From assembly GCF_003855495.1 (NCBI RefSeq), contig NZ_CP034086.1, forward strand, positions 1,959,501 through 2,023,500: a stretch of 64,000 nucleotides of DNA. Reading direction: 5' to 3'. This stretch comes from Methylocystis rosea. Its GTDB lineage: Bacteria; Pseudomonadota; Alphaproteobacteria; Rhizobiales; Beijerinckiaceae. The translations under genes were made by a program, and so were the position numbers. Below the pieces are notes generated by a model that saw only the letters and a program-made list of their open reading frames with translations, did not search any database and had not been told where the DNA came from. Positions 45,502 through 54,605 of the stretch are shown here, in pieces. Numbering within the stretch: position 1 is the stretch's first letter; every line of letters starts with the position of its first letter.

Positions 45502-46358
45502 GAAATTTCCCGTTCCGGCGTCTCCGGGACTTCGGCGGGAAACTGGCGCATGACGCCGTCGACGAGCGCCGCCGGCAACAGCGAGAAGAGGCGCATCGCC
45601 CAATACATGTAACGCGGAAAGGCGATGACGTTGCGGCGGCGTTCCAGCCCGTTCTTGATGATGCGCGCGGCTTCTGCGTCGGAAAGGGCGCCAGGTTGCC
45701 AGGATTCGACGCCCGCCGACGCTGGCGTCTTTGGGAAAGCGCGCGCCGAAAAGGGCGTCTTCACGATGGTGCGCGCCGACATGGGCGTCTTCACATAACC
45801 CGGCACGATCAGCGCGACATGCACGCCATGGGCTGCAAGCTGGGCGCGCAGGCTGTCCGCCCACATGTGCACGCACGCCTTCGCCGCACAATAGGCCGGC
45901 GAATGCGGGAGCGCGCGCACGCCGGCCATCGAGCCGACAATGGCGATCCTGCCGCTCTTTCGGGCGCACATCGGCAGAATTGCCGGCTCGACGGTGTTGA
46001 AGACGCCCTCGACATTGATCTTGAGCATTGCTCGGACCGCCTCGGGCGTTTCGAGAAGCTGGCCGGGCGAAAGGCCCGTCGCGACGCCGGCGTTGGCGAC
46101 GAGAATGTCGATGGGGCGCTTTTCTTGCGCAGATCGAACGATGCGCCCCATGGCTTCGCGATCCCGCACGTCGGCGAGGTGAGTCTCCGCCTCCTCTGCG
46201 CCGGCCGCGAGACAGGCGCGCGCGGCGCCCTCGAGGCGCTCGGCGTCGCGGCCAAGCAAGACAAGGCTCGCGCCTTCGTGCGCATAGGCGAGCGCCAAGG
46301 CGCGCCCGATGCCGCTCGAGGCGCCGGTGATAAGAACACGAACAGCGCTCTTAGCCAT
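45498..46358 (-). CDS. Short-chain dehydrogenase/reductase with 10-residue repeat insertion
   Basis: A 286-residue SDR. It has TGASSGIGRALALAYA (cofactor loop), NAGVATG, and the catalytic Ser-Tyr-Lys in VGSMAGVRALPHSPAYCAAK. An in-place tandem repeat follows the PGYV segment: KTPMSARTIV, KTPFSARAFP, KTPASAGVES, three 30-bp units at 45702-45791, lengthening the substrate loop. The C-terminus (YMYWAMRLFSLLPAALVDGVM) is membrane-binding in character, as in 3-ketosphinganine or sterol-type SDRs. Start ATG 46358; ATG 46391 is possible. Confidence 0.9.
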   Translation of the reverse strand: MAKSAVRVLITGASSGIGRALALAYAHEGASLVLLGRDAERLEGAARACLAAGAEEAETHLADVRDREAMGRIVRSAQEKRPIDILVANAGVATGLSPGQLLETPEAVRAMLKINVEGVFNTVEPAILPMCARKSGRIAIVGSMAGVRALPHSPAYCAAKACVHMWADSLRAQLAAHGVHVALIVPGYVKTPMSARTIVKTPFSARAFPKTPASAGVESWQPGALSDAEAARIIKNGLERRRNVIAFPRYMYWAMRLFSLLPAALVDGVMRQFPAEVPETPEREIS

Positions 46359-46391
46359 ATGCGCGCCCTGCCCTACGGCGCCGCCGACCAT

Positions 46392-46796
46392 TCATGTGGC
46401 TGGCCCCGGCCGCAAGGTCGCTTCGCCGACGATGCCGGGCGCCCGCGCCGCCCCATAGGCCACCAGACGGACGAAAATCTCGTTTTCGGTCGCGCGCAGC
46501 ACGCGGCCAGACAATCTGACGGTCTCGCCGCGCAAGATTGGCTGCACGAACTTCCCGGCAATTGAAGCGATGACGAGGTCGCCGCGCCACGCCCTCAGCA
46601 TTGGTTCAAACGCGGCCAGGAGCTTCATGCCATGTACCGGCGGCGCGGCAAGCCCGATCGCCGCCGCCACGGCGTCGTCGAGATGCAATGGATTTGCGTC
46701 GCCCGAGACCTCGGCGTAGCGCGCAAGCGAAGGCGCGTCGAACGGGCCAATGACGCTCTCCGGCAGTTTGTCGCCGACTTTGATGGGATCGCTCAT
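46392..46796 (-). CDS. MaoC-like (R)-hydratase/dehydratase
   Basis: A 134-residue hot-dog fold protein with the hydratase motif YAEVSGDANPLHLDDAVAA (catalytic Asp and His) and PPVHGMKL. These enzymes hydrate or dehydrate 3-hydroxyacyl-thioesters. It is translated with the next hot-dog protein (ATGA at 46793-46796), which suggests a heterodimer of catalytic and non-catalytic halves. In the operon it would remove water after ketosynthase and reductase steps. Confidence 0.9.
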   Translation of the reverse strand: MSDPIKVGDKLPESVIGPFDAPSLARYAEVSGDANPLHLDDAVAAAIGLAAPPVHGMKLLAAFEPMLRAWRGDLVIASIAGKFVQPILRGETVRLSGRVLRATENEIFVRLVAYGAARAPGIVGEATLRPGPAT

Positions 46797-47188
46797 GACG
46801 CGCTCCCAAATCCCGCGCGCGGCACGAGCCGCAAGATGGTTTCGATGCGTGCGCAGGGCTCGCCTTGGGGCGTTGCGACTGTCCCGACCATCGTCAGACG
46901 CGGCGGCGTTTCCTCGCTGCTCATGGTGACGCTCAAGTCGTAGCTCTCGCCGGCGACGAGGGGCGCGTCATAGGAGAAGCTCTGCGACTCATGCACCGGC
47001 ACGACGTCGCGCTTCGCGCAGAGGTCGCGCACAACTGAAAAAAGCGAAGGCTCGGCGAGCCAGATCGCCGGATAGGCGAGCGGAACGCTCGCGCCATCGC
47101 CGCCGGTCTCGCGCGCATAAGCTGCGGCGCGCGCCGGATCGACGCGCAACCGAAAAGGTCCCAGCGCAAGCGGCGGGTCAGACGGCAT
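46793..47188 (-). CDS. Hot-dog fold dehydratase-like subunit (FAS1-type N-terminal domain)
   Basis: A 131-residue protein resembling the N-terminal half of MaoC-type dehydratases: ARAAAYARETGGD, PAIWLAEPSLF, VPVHESQSFSYDAPLVAGESYDLS and a terminal TILRLVP. It lacks the D--H catalytic motif, so it is most likely the structural partner of the following MaoC gene. It overlaps the ketosynthase end by 11 bp. Confidence 0.82.
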   Translation of the reverse strand: MPSDPPLALGPFRLRVDPARAAAYARETGGDGASVPLAYPAIWLAEPSLFSVVRDLCAKRDVVPVHESQSFSYDAPLVAGESYDLSVTMSSEETPPRLTMVGTVATPQGEPCARIETILRLVPRAGFGSAS

Positions 47189-48413
47189 GACGCACGATCA
47201 ACACGGCGTTGATCCCTCCGAAGGCGAAGGAGTTCGACATGGCGGCGTCGATCTTGTGCTTGCGCGCCGCGTTCGGCACGACATCGAGCGGGCACTTTGG
47301 GTCCGGCTCCAGGAAATTGATCGTCGGCGGCGCAATCTGTTCGCGAAGCGCATGAATGGCGATGGCGAGCTCCAAGCCGCCGCTGGCGCCCAGCGCGTGG
47401 CCGTGGATAGGTTTCGTCGACGACACTGGCACCACCCGTCCATAATCGCCGAACACGCGCAGAATCGCTTCGGCTTCGGTGATGTCATTGGCGTGGGTCG
47501 CGGTGCCATGCGCGTTGACGTAATGAACCTCCTGCGGAGCCATTCCCGCGTCTTCGAGCGCCAGGGCGATCGCGCTCGACGCGCCTTCAAGATCTGGCCG
47601 CACGGGGTCCTTGGCGTCGCTCGTCGTGCCGTAGCCGGCGAGTTCGCACAGGGGCGCGTGGCCGCGCGCCCGCGCCGCCTCCTCCGTCTCCAGCACGAAA
47701 ACCGCCGCGCCTTCGCCAAGCGACATGCCGTTGCGGCCCTTGGAGAAGGGACGGCACAAATTCGGGCTCAGCACGCGAAGGCCTTCCCACGCGCGGATAG
47801 TCGCGTTGATGACGCAGGCCTCGGCGCCGCCGACGATGGCCTTGTCCACAAGGCCCTGTCGGATCATCTGCATCCCAAGTCCGATCGACTGCGACGCCGA
47901 GGAGCAGGCGCTTCCGATCGAGAATGTCGGGCCGTGGCAAGAATAGCGCATCCCGAGCGTCGCAGGGGCCGCGCTCGGGATGAGCTTGGGAACGCTCAAC
48001 ATCTCGGGCCGCGTTCCTTCGACATAATAGCGGTAGATGCCGTCCTCGATCGTCGTCATGCCGCCGATGCCGGAGCCGATGATGACGGCCGTTCTCGGCC
48101 CGGCGATGTCCTTGCGTCCGAACCCCGCCTGCGCCACCGCTTCGTCGGCGGCGACGATGCAGAACTGCGTAAACGGATCGCAGAACGGAAGAACGTTGGG
48201 TTCGATGTAGTCGGCGGGATTGAAGTCGGGGACCTGCGCCGCGATCTTGATGCGCCCGTCATAAGGACGCTCCGTCTTGAGCGGACGAATCTGGGCGACG
48301 CCGTCGCGCGCCGCTTCCCATAGCTTTTGCGCGCCGACTCCAGAGGCGCAGACCGCGCCCATGCCAGAAATAACGACGCGGCGCCCTTCGGCCCGCGCTC
48401 GCGAGAATGCCAT
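47178..48413 (-). CDS. Beta-ketoacyl-ACP synthase (FabF-like)
   Basis: A 411-residue ketosynthase with the Cys-His-His triad: Cys170 in GSACSSASQSIGLG, NAHGTATHANDITEA (His near 306) and KPIHGHALGASGGLEL (His near 345). It extends acyl chains on the adjacent ACP. Not named fabF because it sits in a dedicated lipid operon and the primary enzyme is probably elsewhere. Its ATG directly abuts the ACP stop. Confidence 0.93.
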   Translation of the reverse strand: MAFSRARAEGRRVVISGMGAVCASGVGAQKLWEAARDGVAQIRPLKTERPYDGRIKIAAQVPDFNPADYIEPNVLPFCDPFTQFCIVAADEAVAQAGFGRKDIAGPRTAVIIGSGIGGMTTIEDGIYRYYVEGTRPEMLSVPKLIPSAAPATLGMRYSCHGPTFSIGSACSSASQSIGLGMQMIRQGLVDKAIVGGAEACVINATIRAWEGLRVLSPNLCRPFSKGRNGMSLGEGAAVFVLETEEAARARGHAPLCELAGYGTTSDAKDPVRPDLEGASSAIALALEDAGMAPQEVHYVNAHGTATHANDITEAEAILRVFGDYGRVVPVSSTKPIHGHALGASGGLELAIAIHALREQIAPPTINFLEPDPKCPLDVVPNAARKHKIDAAMSNSFAFGGINAVLIVRHAV

Positions 48414-48689
48414 TTACTGCTTCTCGCGCTCTTTCTGGATGTGGTCCGCAATCGCCTCGATCAGACTTTTGACGTCTTTGGCTTCCTGCAGCGACCCGTC
48501 CATGGGGATGTAGACGTTGAACTTTTCCTCCAGCGCCGTGAGAATCATAACGATGTCGACGGATTTGAGGTCGAGGCTCTCGATTGACGCGTCGGGGGTG
48601 ATCTTGCTTTTGTCGACCATGCCTTCCGACGCGATCACTTCGATGATCTCGTCGACGAGCTGATTCTTGTCCTGCGGATTATCAGTCAC
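48414..48689 (-). CDS. Acyl carrier protein
   Basis: A 91-residue ACP, first gene of the lipid operon. The phosphopantetheine site is Ser43 in SLDLKSVDIVMILTALEEKF, in place of the common DSL. The C-terminus (ADHIQKEREKQ) is longer and more basic than in the housekeeping ACP. GTG 48689 has a GGAGGG site. It is a dedicated carrier for the downstream ketosynthase, by position. Confidence 0.92.
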   Translation of the reverse strand: MTDNPQDKNQLVDEIIEVIASEGMVDKSKITPDASIESLDLKSVDIVMILTALEEKFNVYIPMDGSLQEAKDVKSLIEAIADHIQKEREKQ

Positions 48690-48968
48690 GAATCCCTCCG
48701 TTTCAGGCCCTGCGCCGCCGACACAGCGCTCGCGACGCATTGACGCGGCAGCGCCGATCCGACGCCTTGATTCGGGCGCGTGGCCAGAACCGCCCGCCTC
48801 TGGCTCTTCCGCTCCAGCGCCCCGTTCCCGCCCTCGGGCGCAGTCGGCACTGGTTAAGGCGTTTGGTCCCGAAAATAAAGCCCGCCGCGCTCTCGGCGGA
48901 TTTGCAGTGGCCCGGCGGAGCGCTTCATGCGAAAACGCCGCCCGAAACAACCGAGGGCGACAGCGAAC

Positions 48969-50834
48969 ATGACGGGACAGGAGACGGCGCTGGCGGGGGT
49001 CTTTCCGCAGGCCACTGACGCGCAGTGGCGCGCCCTTGTTGAGCGGGCGCTCAAAGGCGCGTCCTTCGAAACGCTCGTCTCTAAGAGCTATGACGGGCTT
49101 TCCCTTGAGCCCATCTACGCCCGCGCCGCGGGTTCGCCTGTCCCGGTGCTGCGCAAAAACCCCGGCCGCTGGGCGATTCTCGCGCGCGTCGACGTGCCGA
49201 ACGCTGACGCCGCCAACCGCTTGGCGCTGCAGGACCTCGACGGCGGCGCCGACGGATTGCATCTCGTCTTCGCCGGCTCGATCGGCGCCTATGGCGGGGG
49301 GATTGTCGGCGATGACGATGACGCGATCGCTCACGCGCTCGCCAATGTTCGCCTCGACTACCGCATTCCGCTGACGCTCGACTCGTCGCCGCGCGCGCCA
49401 GGCGCCGCGCAGGCGCTCATGCGTTTTGTCGACCGCCAACATATTGAACCGTCGCTCACCCGCGTTTCAATGGGCTTCGATCCGCTGGGCGCGCAGGCGC
49501 GGCACGGATTCGCTGCGGAGCCCTGGGCGCAAGCCTCCAAAAGCTTCGCGCGGGACGTGAAGGCGGCCGCCGACGCCGGCTTCGTCTACGCGACCGCCGT
49601 CGCCGACGCCCGCGTCGTGCATTCGGCGGGCGGGACCGAGTCGCAGGAGCTGGCTTTCGCGCTTTCTTCCGGGCTCGCCTATCTACGCGCGCTGGCGGAC
49701 GCCGGAGTCGACCTCGACGCCGCGCGCGGTCTGATCGCGTTTCGATTCTGCGCCGACGCCGACGAATTGCTGGGCGTGGCGAAATTCCGCGCCGCGCGGC
49801 GCCTTTGGGCGCGCGTTGAAGAGGCCTGCGGCCTCTCCCCCAAGCCAACGCTGGTCTTCGCCGAGACGGCGTGGCGGATGATGTCGCGGCGTGACCCGTG
49901 GAACAATATTCTGCGCGGGACGCTCGCCGCGTTCTCGGCGGCGATCGGCGGCGCCGACGCCGTCTCCGTCCTCCCCTTCACTCAGGCGCTCGGCGCCCCC
50001 GACGAATTCGCGCGGCGGCTGGCGCGAGACACCCAGCTCGTGCTGCAGGACGAATCGCATATCGACGCCGTCGACGATCCGACGAGCGGCGCGGGCGGCT
50101 TCGAGGCGCTGACCGACGCGCTGTGCGCGCGGGCGTGGGGACTTTTTCAGCAGATCGAGGCCGACGGCGGCCTTCCCACAGCGTTGGAGACGGGAGTCTT
50201 TCAGGCGGGCGTCGCCGAAGCCGCCGCGTTACGGGCGAAGAACGTCGCGCGCGCAAAGGATAAGCTCATCGGCGCGAACCAGTTTCCCGATATTCACGAG
50301 GGCGCGCTCGACGTTCTCGCGCCCTATGACGCCGCGGCTGAAACGGCTGAGCCGCCAACCGGCGCGCGAATGAGCGCTCCGCTCGCGCCACGCCGTCTCG
50401 CCGAGCCCTTCGAGCGGCTGCGTGACGAGTCGGACGTCAGCCTCGCGCAGTTAGGCGATCGCCCGAAGATTTTCCTCGCAAATCTCGGCCCGGTCGCCGC
50501 ATTCACCCCGCGGGCGAATTTCGCCAAGAATTTTTTCGAGGCCGGCGGCGTCGAAGCGGTCTTTGGACCCGAAACCGAGTCCACGACCGAATTGGTCGAC
50601 GCCTACCGGGAGTCTGGCGCCAAACTCGCTTGCCTCTGTTCCTCCGACAGGATCTACGGAGACTCGGCGGAAACGGCGGCGCTGGCGCTAAAGGGCGCAG
50701 GCGCTGGGCTTTATCTCGCCGGCCGGCCGGGCGAACTCGAAGAGCGTCTGCGCCATGCGGGCGTGATGGAGTTTATCTACGCGGGCTGCGACATGCACGG
50801 CGCGCTGCGGCGCGCGCTTTCGGAGGCCAAATGA
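48969..50834 (+). CDS. mcmB: Methylmalonyl-CoA mutase small (beta) subunit
   Basis: A 621-residue protein matching the small mutase subunit: ALAGVFPQATDAQWRALVERALKG, YDGLSLEPIYAR, PGRWAILARVDVPNADAAN, GAYGGGIVGDD, and a C-terminal B12-fold half with LANLGPVAAFTPRANFAKNFFEAGG. It lacks the DxHxxG cobalamin motif, as expected for the non-catalytic subunit. The large subunit is not adjacent; in M. extorquens the two genes are also unlinked. It serves the ethylmalonyl-CoA/serine-cycle route or propionate use. ATG 48969 matches the family start; 48927 is possible. Confidence 0.93.
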   Translation: MTGQETALAGVFPQATDAQWRALVERALKGASFETLVSKSYDGLSLEPIYARAAGSPVPVLRKNPGRWAILARVDVPNADAANRLALQDLDGGADGLHLVFAGSIGAYGGGIVGDDDDAIAHALANVRLDYRIPLTLDSSPRAPGAAQALMRFVDRQHIEPSLTRVSMGFDPLGAQARHGFAAEPWAQASKSFARDVKAAADAGFVYATAVADARVVHSAGGTESQELAFALSSGLAYLRALADAGVDLDAARGLIAFRFCADADELLGVAKFRAARRLWARVEEACGLSPKPTLVFAETAWRMMSRRDPWNNILRGTLAAFSAAIGGADAVSVLPFTQALGAPDEFARRLARDTQLVLQDESHIDAVDDPTSGAGGFEALTDALCARAWGLFQQIEADGGLPTALETGVFQAGVAEAAALRAKNVARAKDKLIGANQFPDIHEGALDVLAPYDAAAETAEPPTGARMSAPLAPRRLAEPFERLRDESDVSLAQLGDRPKIFLANLGPVAAFTPRANFAKNFFEAGGVEAVFGPETESTTELVDAYRESGAKLACLCSSDRIYGDSAETAALALKGAGAGLYLAGRPGELEERLRHAGVMEFIYAGCDMHGALRRALSEAK

Positions 50835-51253
50835 GAATTTTAGCGTTGGCGCTTGCGGTCTGCGTAGTTGCCCAGGGAGCGTCCGCCAAGCAGCCGCGGG
50901 GCCAAAAGGCGCAGCCAGACAACGAACGAGCACTGTCCGGCCCGGTCGGCGATCCAAACGGCAGATGGAACATCGAAGCGACGACGACCGTCGGAGAGTG
51001 TCGCAGTCTCATTCCGCCGTCTTTCGACATCGTCGGCAATAAAATCGCGGCCGCGCCGGGGCCGGCCGCCTCTTTTTGGGGCTATGTCGACGAGGAAGGC
51101 ACAATCGTCGCGCGATTCACCGGCGACGGTGAGCGGGTCGTGCGCTTCCACGGAACGCTGCGGGGCGGCAGGGGCTCCGGCCCTTGGTCATCGTCCACCG
51201 ACCTTTGCGGCGGAACCTGGCGCGCCTCGCGCAGCGCCGCGGCGGCGCAATAG
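50831..51253 (+). CDS. Hypothetical exported protein
   Basis: A 140-residue protein with a Sec signal (RILALALAVCVVAQGASA). The mature part has GRWNIEATTTVGECRSLIPPSFDI and ends with a Cys in STDLCGGTWRASR, suggesting one disulfide. The fold looks like a small beta barrel. Its ATG overlaps the mutase stop (ATGA), so it is co-translated with mcmB, probably by chance of genome compaction. Not recognised. Confidence 0.75.
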   Translation: MRILALALAVCVVAQGASAKQPRGQKAQPDNERALSGPVGDPNGRWNIEATTTVGECRSLIPPSFDIVGNKIAAAPGPAASFWGYVDEEGTIVARFTGDGERVVRFHGTLRGGRGSGPWSSSTDLCGGTWRASRSAAAAQ

Positions 51254-51262
51254 GGCCGCAGT

Positions 51263-52609
51263 TTACCGGGCACGCTCCTCGAAATAGCTGTCGTCGTCGT
51301 TCGGGAACAATCCTTCGCCGCGCACCGGACGCGCCGCCTGCACCACCGTCGGCGCCGGCGAATCGGCGCCGGCTGACCGCACGCCGAGGCCGTCGCGCTG
51401 GTAGATGTCATCACGGAACTGGGTGACGCCATCCGGCGCCGCCCATGCCGTAATATAGACCCAGTAGACCGGCACGGCGGGCGTGATCTTGACGTCCACG
51501 CGTTCGCCGGAGGCGATGACCTGGTCAATATGGTCGCGGTCCCAGCCGGGGGTCTCCTTCAGCAGCCAGGCGACATAGTCGCGAACGTTCTGAAGCCGGA
51601 TGCAGCCCGACGAGACGAAGCGGAAGTCGTCGCCAAAGACGCCTTTAGCGGGCGTGTCGTGCATGTAAACGCCGTAGGGATTGGCGATATCGATGCGCAC
51701 GACGCCAAGCGAGTTGAAGTCGCCGCCAATGTCCTGCCGGAAGCGGAAATTGAGCGCGTCGAGCGAGCGCCAATTGATCTGCTCGGGCTGCAGCTCCTGA
51801 TTGTCCTTGCTGTAGACGCGGATGTGATTGGCGGTGAGATAGTTTGGATCCGCCTGCATCTTGGGGATCAAATCCTTGCGGATCACCGACGCCGGCACGG
51901 TCCAGAACGGATTGAAATTGACCTGGATCGCCTTGGTCTGCATCACGGGCGACTGGCGGTCGATCTTGCCGACGCCGGCCATGTGATGGGTGACGACCTC
52001 GCCGTTCTCGACTGTCTCCACCGAAGCGGCCGGGATGTTGGCGGTGACGTAGCGGTTGCCGAGGTCGTGCGAAAAGCTGCGCAGACGCACCAAATTGGTC
52101 TCGAGCTGCCTCAGCCGGGTCTCAGCCGGCACATTCATCGCCTGAACGGTCTGCTGATTGACGACGCCGGTCGAAATGATGCCGTGGCGCGCCTGGAATC
52201 GGCGCACCGCCGCTTCGACATAGGAGTCGAACACCGGGCTCGCGCCGGTTTCGGCCCCAATGTCGCCGGAGACGATCAGGCGGCGGCGTAACGCCGAGAC
52301 CGCCGGACTGTTCGACCCCAGCCGCAGCTGTTGTCCGCCCGGCACCTGTGGCCAGCCGCCATTGGCCGCAATTTCGCGCAAACGCTCGATCGCCGCTTCC
52401 GTGGCGGCCACCGTATGAGCGGACAGGATGGGGGTCGTCGAGCGTGATACGGTCAGGCGGGCGTCGGCGTCATAGCGCTGCGCCCATTCAGCCTGTCCGT
52501 CCTGGTCCCAGGCGGCTGCGGCGGGCGTGAGGGCGGCCGCGCCAAGGACGAGCGCGGCGCCGGCAAACTGGAAAATTGCGGATTCTCGCACAGATCGCTC
52601 CAATCGCAT
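51263..52609 (-). CDS. L,D-transpeptidase (YcbB-like) with peptidoglycan-binding domain
   Basis: A 448-residue exported enzyme that makes 3-3 peptidoglycan cross-links or anchors proteins. Signal peptide at residues about 1-33 (ALVLGAAALTPAAAA). A peptidoglycan-binding helix bundle follows (GSNSPAVSALRRRLIVSGD...YVEAAVRRFQARHGI), then the YkuD catalytic domain with His in YGVYMHDTPAKGVFG and Cys in RFVSSGCIRLQN. The C-terminus is long and Pro/Arg-rich. Substrate specificity and physiological role are not resolved by sequence. Confidence 0.93.
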   Translation of the reverse strand: MRLERSVRESAIFQFAGAALVLGAAALTPAAAAWDQDGQAEWAQRYDADARLTVSRSTTPILSAHTVAATEAAIERLREIAANGGWPQVPGGQQLRLGSNSPAVSALRRRLIVSGDIGAETGASPVFDSYVEAAVRRFQARHGIISTGVVNQQTVQAMNVPAETRLRQLETNLVRLRSFSHDLGNRYVTANIPAASVETVENGEVVTHHMAGVGKIDRQSPVMQTKAIQVNFNPFWTVPASVIRKDLIPKMQADPNYLTANHIRVYSKDNQELQPEQINWRSLDALNFRFRQDIGGDFNSLGVVRIDIANPYGVYMHDTPAKGVFGDDFRFVSSGCIRLQNVRDYVAWLLKETPGWDRDHIDQVIASGERVDVKITPAVPVYWVYITAWAAPDGVTQFRDDIYQRDGLGVRSAGADSPAPTVVQAARPVRGEGLFPNDDDSYFEERAR

Positions 52610-52788
52610 CGCCGGAGCATGCTCCGGCGGTCAAGCCGAAAGACGACGCCGCCTAGAGGACCGCGCCGGCTCTTTCGATCGAGTTGTGCATCTTCGGCGT
52701 TAACAAGGGACGAATAGTCCGGCGATTTTGTGGCCTGCCGGAGCGCGGCGAAGGGCCGCCGCCAAGTCTTCGCTCCCATTCCTGCCGG

Positions 52789-53520
52789 CTAGTCCACCCG
52801 GACCCAGCCGCTCATGCCCAGGCGCTCTTGAGGCAGGAAGCGCGACTTATATTCCATTTTGCGCGAACCTTCGACCCAATAGCCAAGGTACACATGCGGC
52901 AATCCAAAGGCGCGGGCGCGCTCCGCATGATCCAGAATCATGAAGGCCCCGAGCGATCTGTGCTCGAGTTCAGGCTCATAGAAGGAATAGACCATCGACA
53001 GCCCGTCCGAGAGCCGGTCGGTCAAGCAGCAGGCGACCAGCGCGCCAATCTCGCCATTGCCTTGGGCGAGACGATATTCGACGAGCCGCGTGTCGACGTG
53101 GCTGTCTTCGATCATCATCTGATAGTCGATCATGCTCATGTCGGCCATGCCGCCGTCGGAATGGCGGGCGCTGACGTAGCGGCGAAACAAGGCGTATTGC
53201 TCCTGCGTCGCCCGCGCCGGCCGTGTTTCGGCGACAAGCTCGGCGTTACGCCGGCGGACGCGACGCATGCCGCGCGAGGGCGTGAATTCGTCGATCTTTA
53301 CTCGCACCGAGACGCAGGCTCGGCACTGCTCGCAAGCGGGGCGGTAGGCGATGGTCTGCGACCGACGGAAGCCGGATTGCGTCAGCGTGTCATTGAGCGC
53401 GGGCGCGCGCAGCCCGATCAGATGCGTGAAGACCTTCCGCTCCTCGCGGCCCGGCAAATAGGGGCACGGCGCCGGAGAGGTCAGATAGAATTGCGGCGCG
53501 TCGCGCGGCTCTTTCGTCAC
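52789..53520 (-). CDS. bpt: Leucyl/arginyl-tRNA--protein transferase Bpt
   Basis: A 243-residue enzyme of the ATE1/Bpt family, which attaches leucine to N-terminal Asp/Glu (or arginine) and so tags proteins for ClpS/ClpAP. Family motifs: [40 protein letters not shown] (Cys cluster), and the transferase end [21 protein letters not shown]. Alphaproteobacterial genes of this length are annotated Bpt. Confidence 0.95.
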   Translation of the reverse strand: MTKEPRDAPQFYLTSPAPCPYLPGREERKVFTHLIGLRAPALNDTLTQSGFRRSQTIAYRPACEQCRACVSVRVKIDEFTPSRGMRRVRRRNAELVAETRPARATQEQYALFRRYVSARHSDGGMADMSMIDYQMMIEDSHVDTRLVEYRLAQGNGEIGALVACCLTDRLSDGLSMVYSFYEPELEHRSLGAFMILDHAERARAFGLPHVYLGYWVEGSRKMEYKSRFLPQERLGMSGWVRVD

Positions 53521-53605
53521 GCTCTAAAATCCCAGATTCAAAACTAATCTAGAGCGCCCATGTGGCGTGCGCCAACGGAGATTTGCGGCGTCGAAGTTGC
53601 GGATT

Positions 53606-54088
53606 TTAAGACGAGCGCCGCAAAACGATGACGTCCGCGAGCATGTCGTGCAGGCACCGCTTGTCGCCCGTAAACAGCGAGAGGAGCAGCAGCGGCGGGA
53701 ATAGCCAGGTGACATAAAACAGCACGGCGTGGACGGCCGCCTGCAGAAACGGCACCGGGTCTCCTTCCATGGTGCGCATCTCCAGGTCCATGAACGCCAT
53801 GCCGGGCGTCGCCATTCTTCGCCCCGACACTGTCAGACCGTTGTAGAAAAAGGCGACGATCGGGAACAAAGGCGGCAGGATGAACGCAGACAATCCGGCG
53901 CTAAGGATGAATAGGGCGACGAAGAGCGCCGCCGACATGCTGGCGACGAGAATCAAATCAAGCGTGACGGCGATGACGCGGCGCGTCCGCACGCCCTCGA
54001 GCGCCTGTGGCGGAATGTAAGGCGCGGCGCGCGCCCCGATTGGGGCCATGGGGCGCTCGCGACTGGAAAAGGGATCCCGCTCGGTCAT
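53606..54088 (-). CDS. RDD family membrane protein
   Basis: A 160-residue protein starting at ATG 54088. It has an [21 protein letters not shown] span, then [16 protein letters not shown] and [20 protein letters not shown], and a third span at the C-terminus with LLLLSLF. RDD proteins have two to three spans and unclear roles, with some linked to ion transport. Next to bpt and gapR without coupling. Confidence 0.9.
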   Translation of the reverse strand: MTERDPFSSRERPMAPIGARAAPYIPPQALEGVRTRRVIAVTLDLILVASMSAALFVALFILSAGLSAFILPPLFPIVAFFYNGLTVSGRRMATPGMAFMDLEMRTMEGDPVPFLQAAVHAVLFYVTWLFPPLLLLSLFTGDKRCLHDMLADVIVLRRSS

Positions 54089-54277
54089 CAATTTACGGCC
54101 TTTCTGGTGGCACGCCAAAGATCGGCGACCTTAAGGCCGGTTTCAAGTGCGCCGCTCGGGGTGCGGAATTCGGGGATTAGTGGCCCTGCCGCCTTGACGA
54201 GCGCCGCCGGTTTGTCGCAAGGCTCCCGCCCAGCCGGCGCGCGCCCCGCCCGCCCGGAGCAGCCTCGGGAATTGCAC

Positions 54278-54520
54278 ATGACCAGCAACGCCGTCGACGG
54301 CGGACATTTGCGCGCCTTCATCGAGCGGATCGAGAAGCTCGAGGAGGAGAAGCGCGCGATCAGCGACGACATCAAGGATGTCTACGCCGAAGCGAAAGGG
54401 ACCGGGTTCGACCCGAAGGTGATGCGCAAGATCGTGTCGATACGCCGCTTGGATAAGCACAAGCGGCAGGAGGAGGAGGAAATCCTCGACCTCTATCTTT
54501 CCGCGCTCGGCATGGAATAG
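54278..54520 (+). CDS. gapR: GapR, DUF2312 nucleoid-associated protein
   Basis: An 80-residue coiled-coil DNA-binding protein: [38 protein letters not shown] and [21 protein letters not shown] match GapR, which binds overtwisted AT-rich DNA ahead of replication forks in alphaproteobacteria. ATG 54278 is chosen; the open frame to 54107 is not part of the family. Monocistronic. Confidence 0.95.
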   Translation: MTSNAVDGGHLRAFIERIEKLEEEKRAISDDIKDVYAEAKGTGFDPKVMRKIVSIRRLDKHKRQEEEEILDLYLSALGME

Positions 54521-54605
54521 GCTCGATCAAACCCAAAGCGGACTGGCCGCGGGGGACGGTTCGCCTCTTGCACGGCGTCAGTGGGCGCGAGTTCTGAGAC
54601 TCCAT

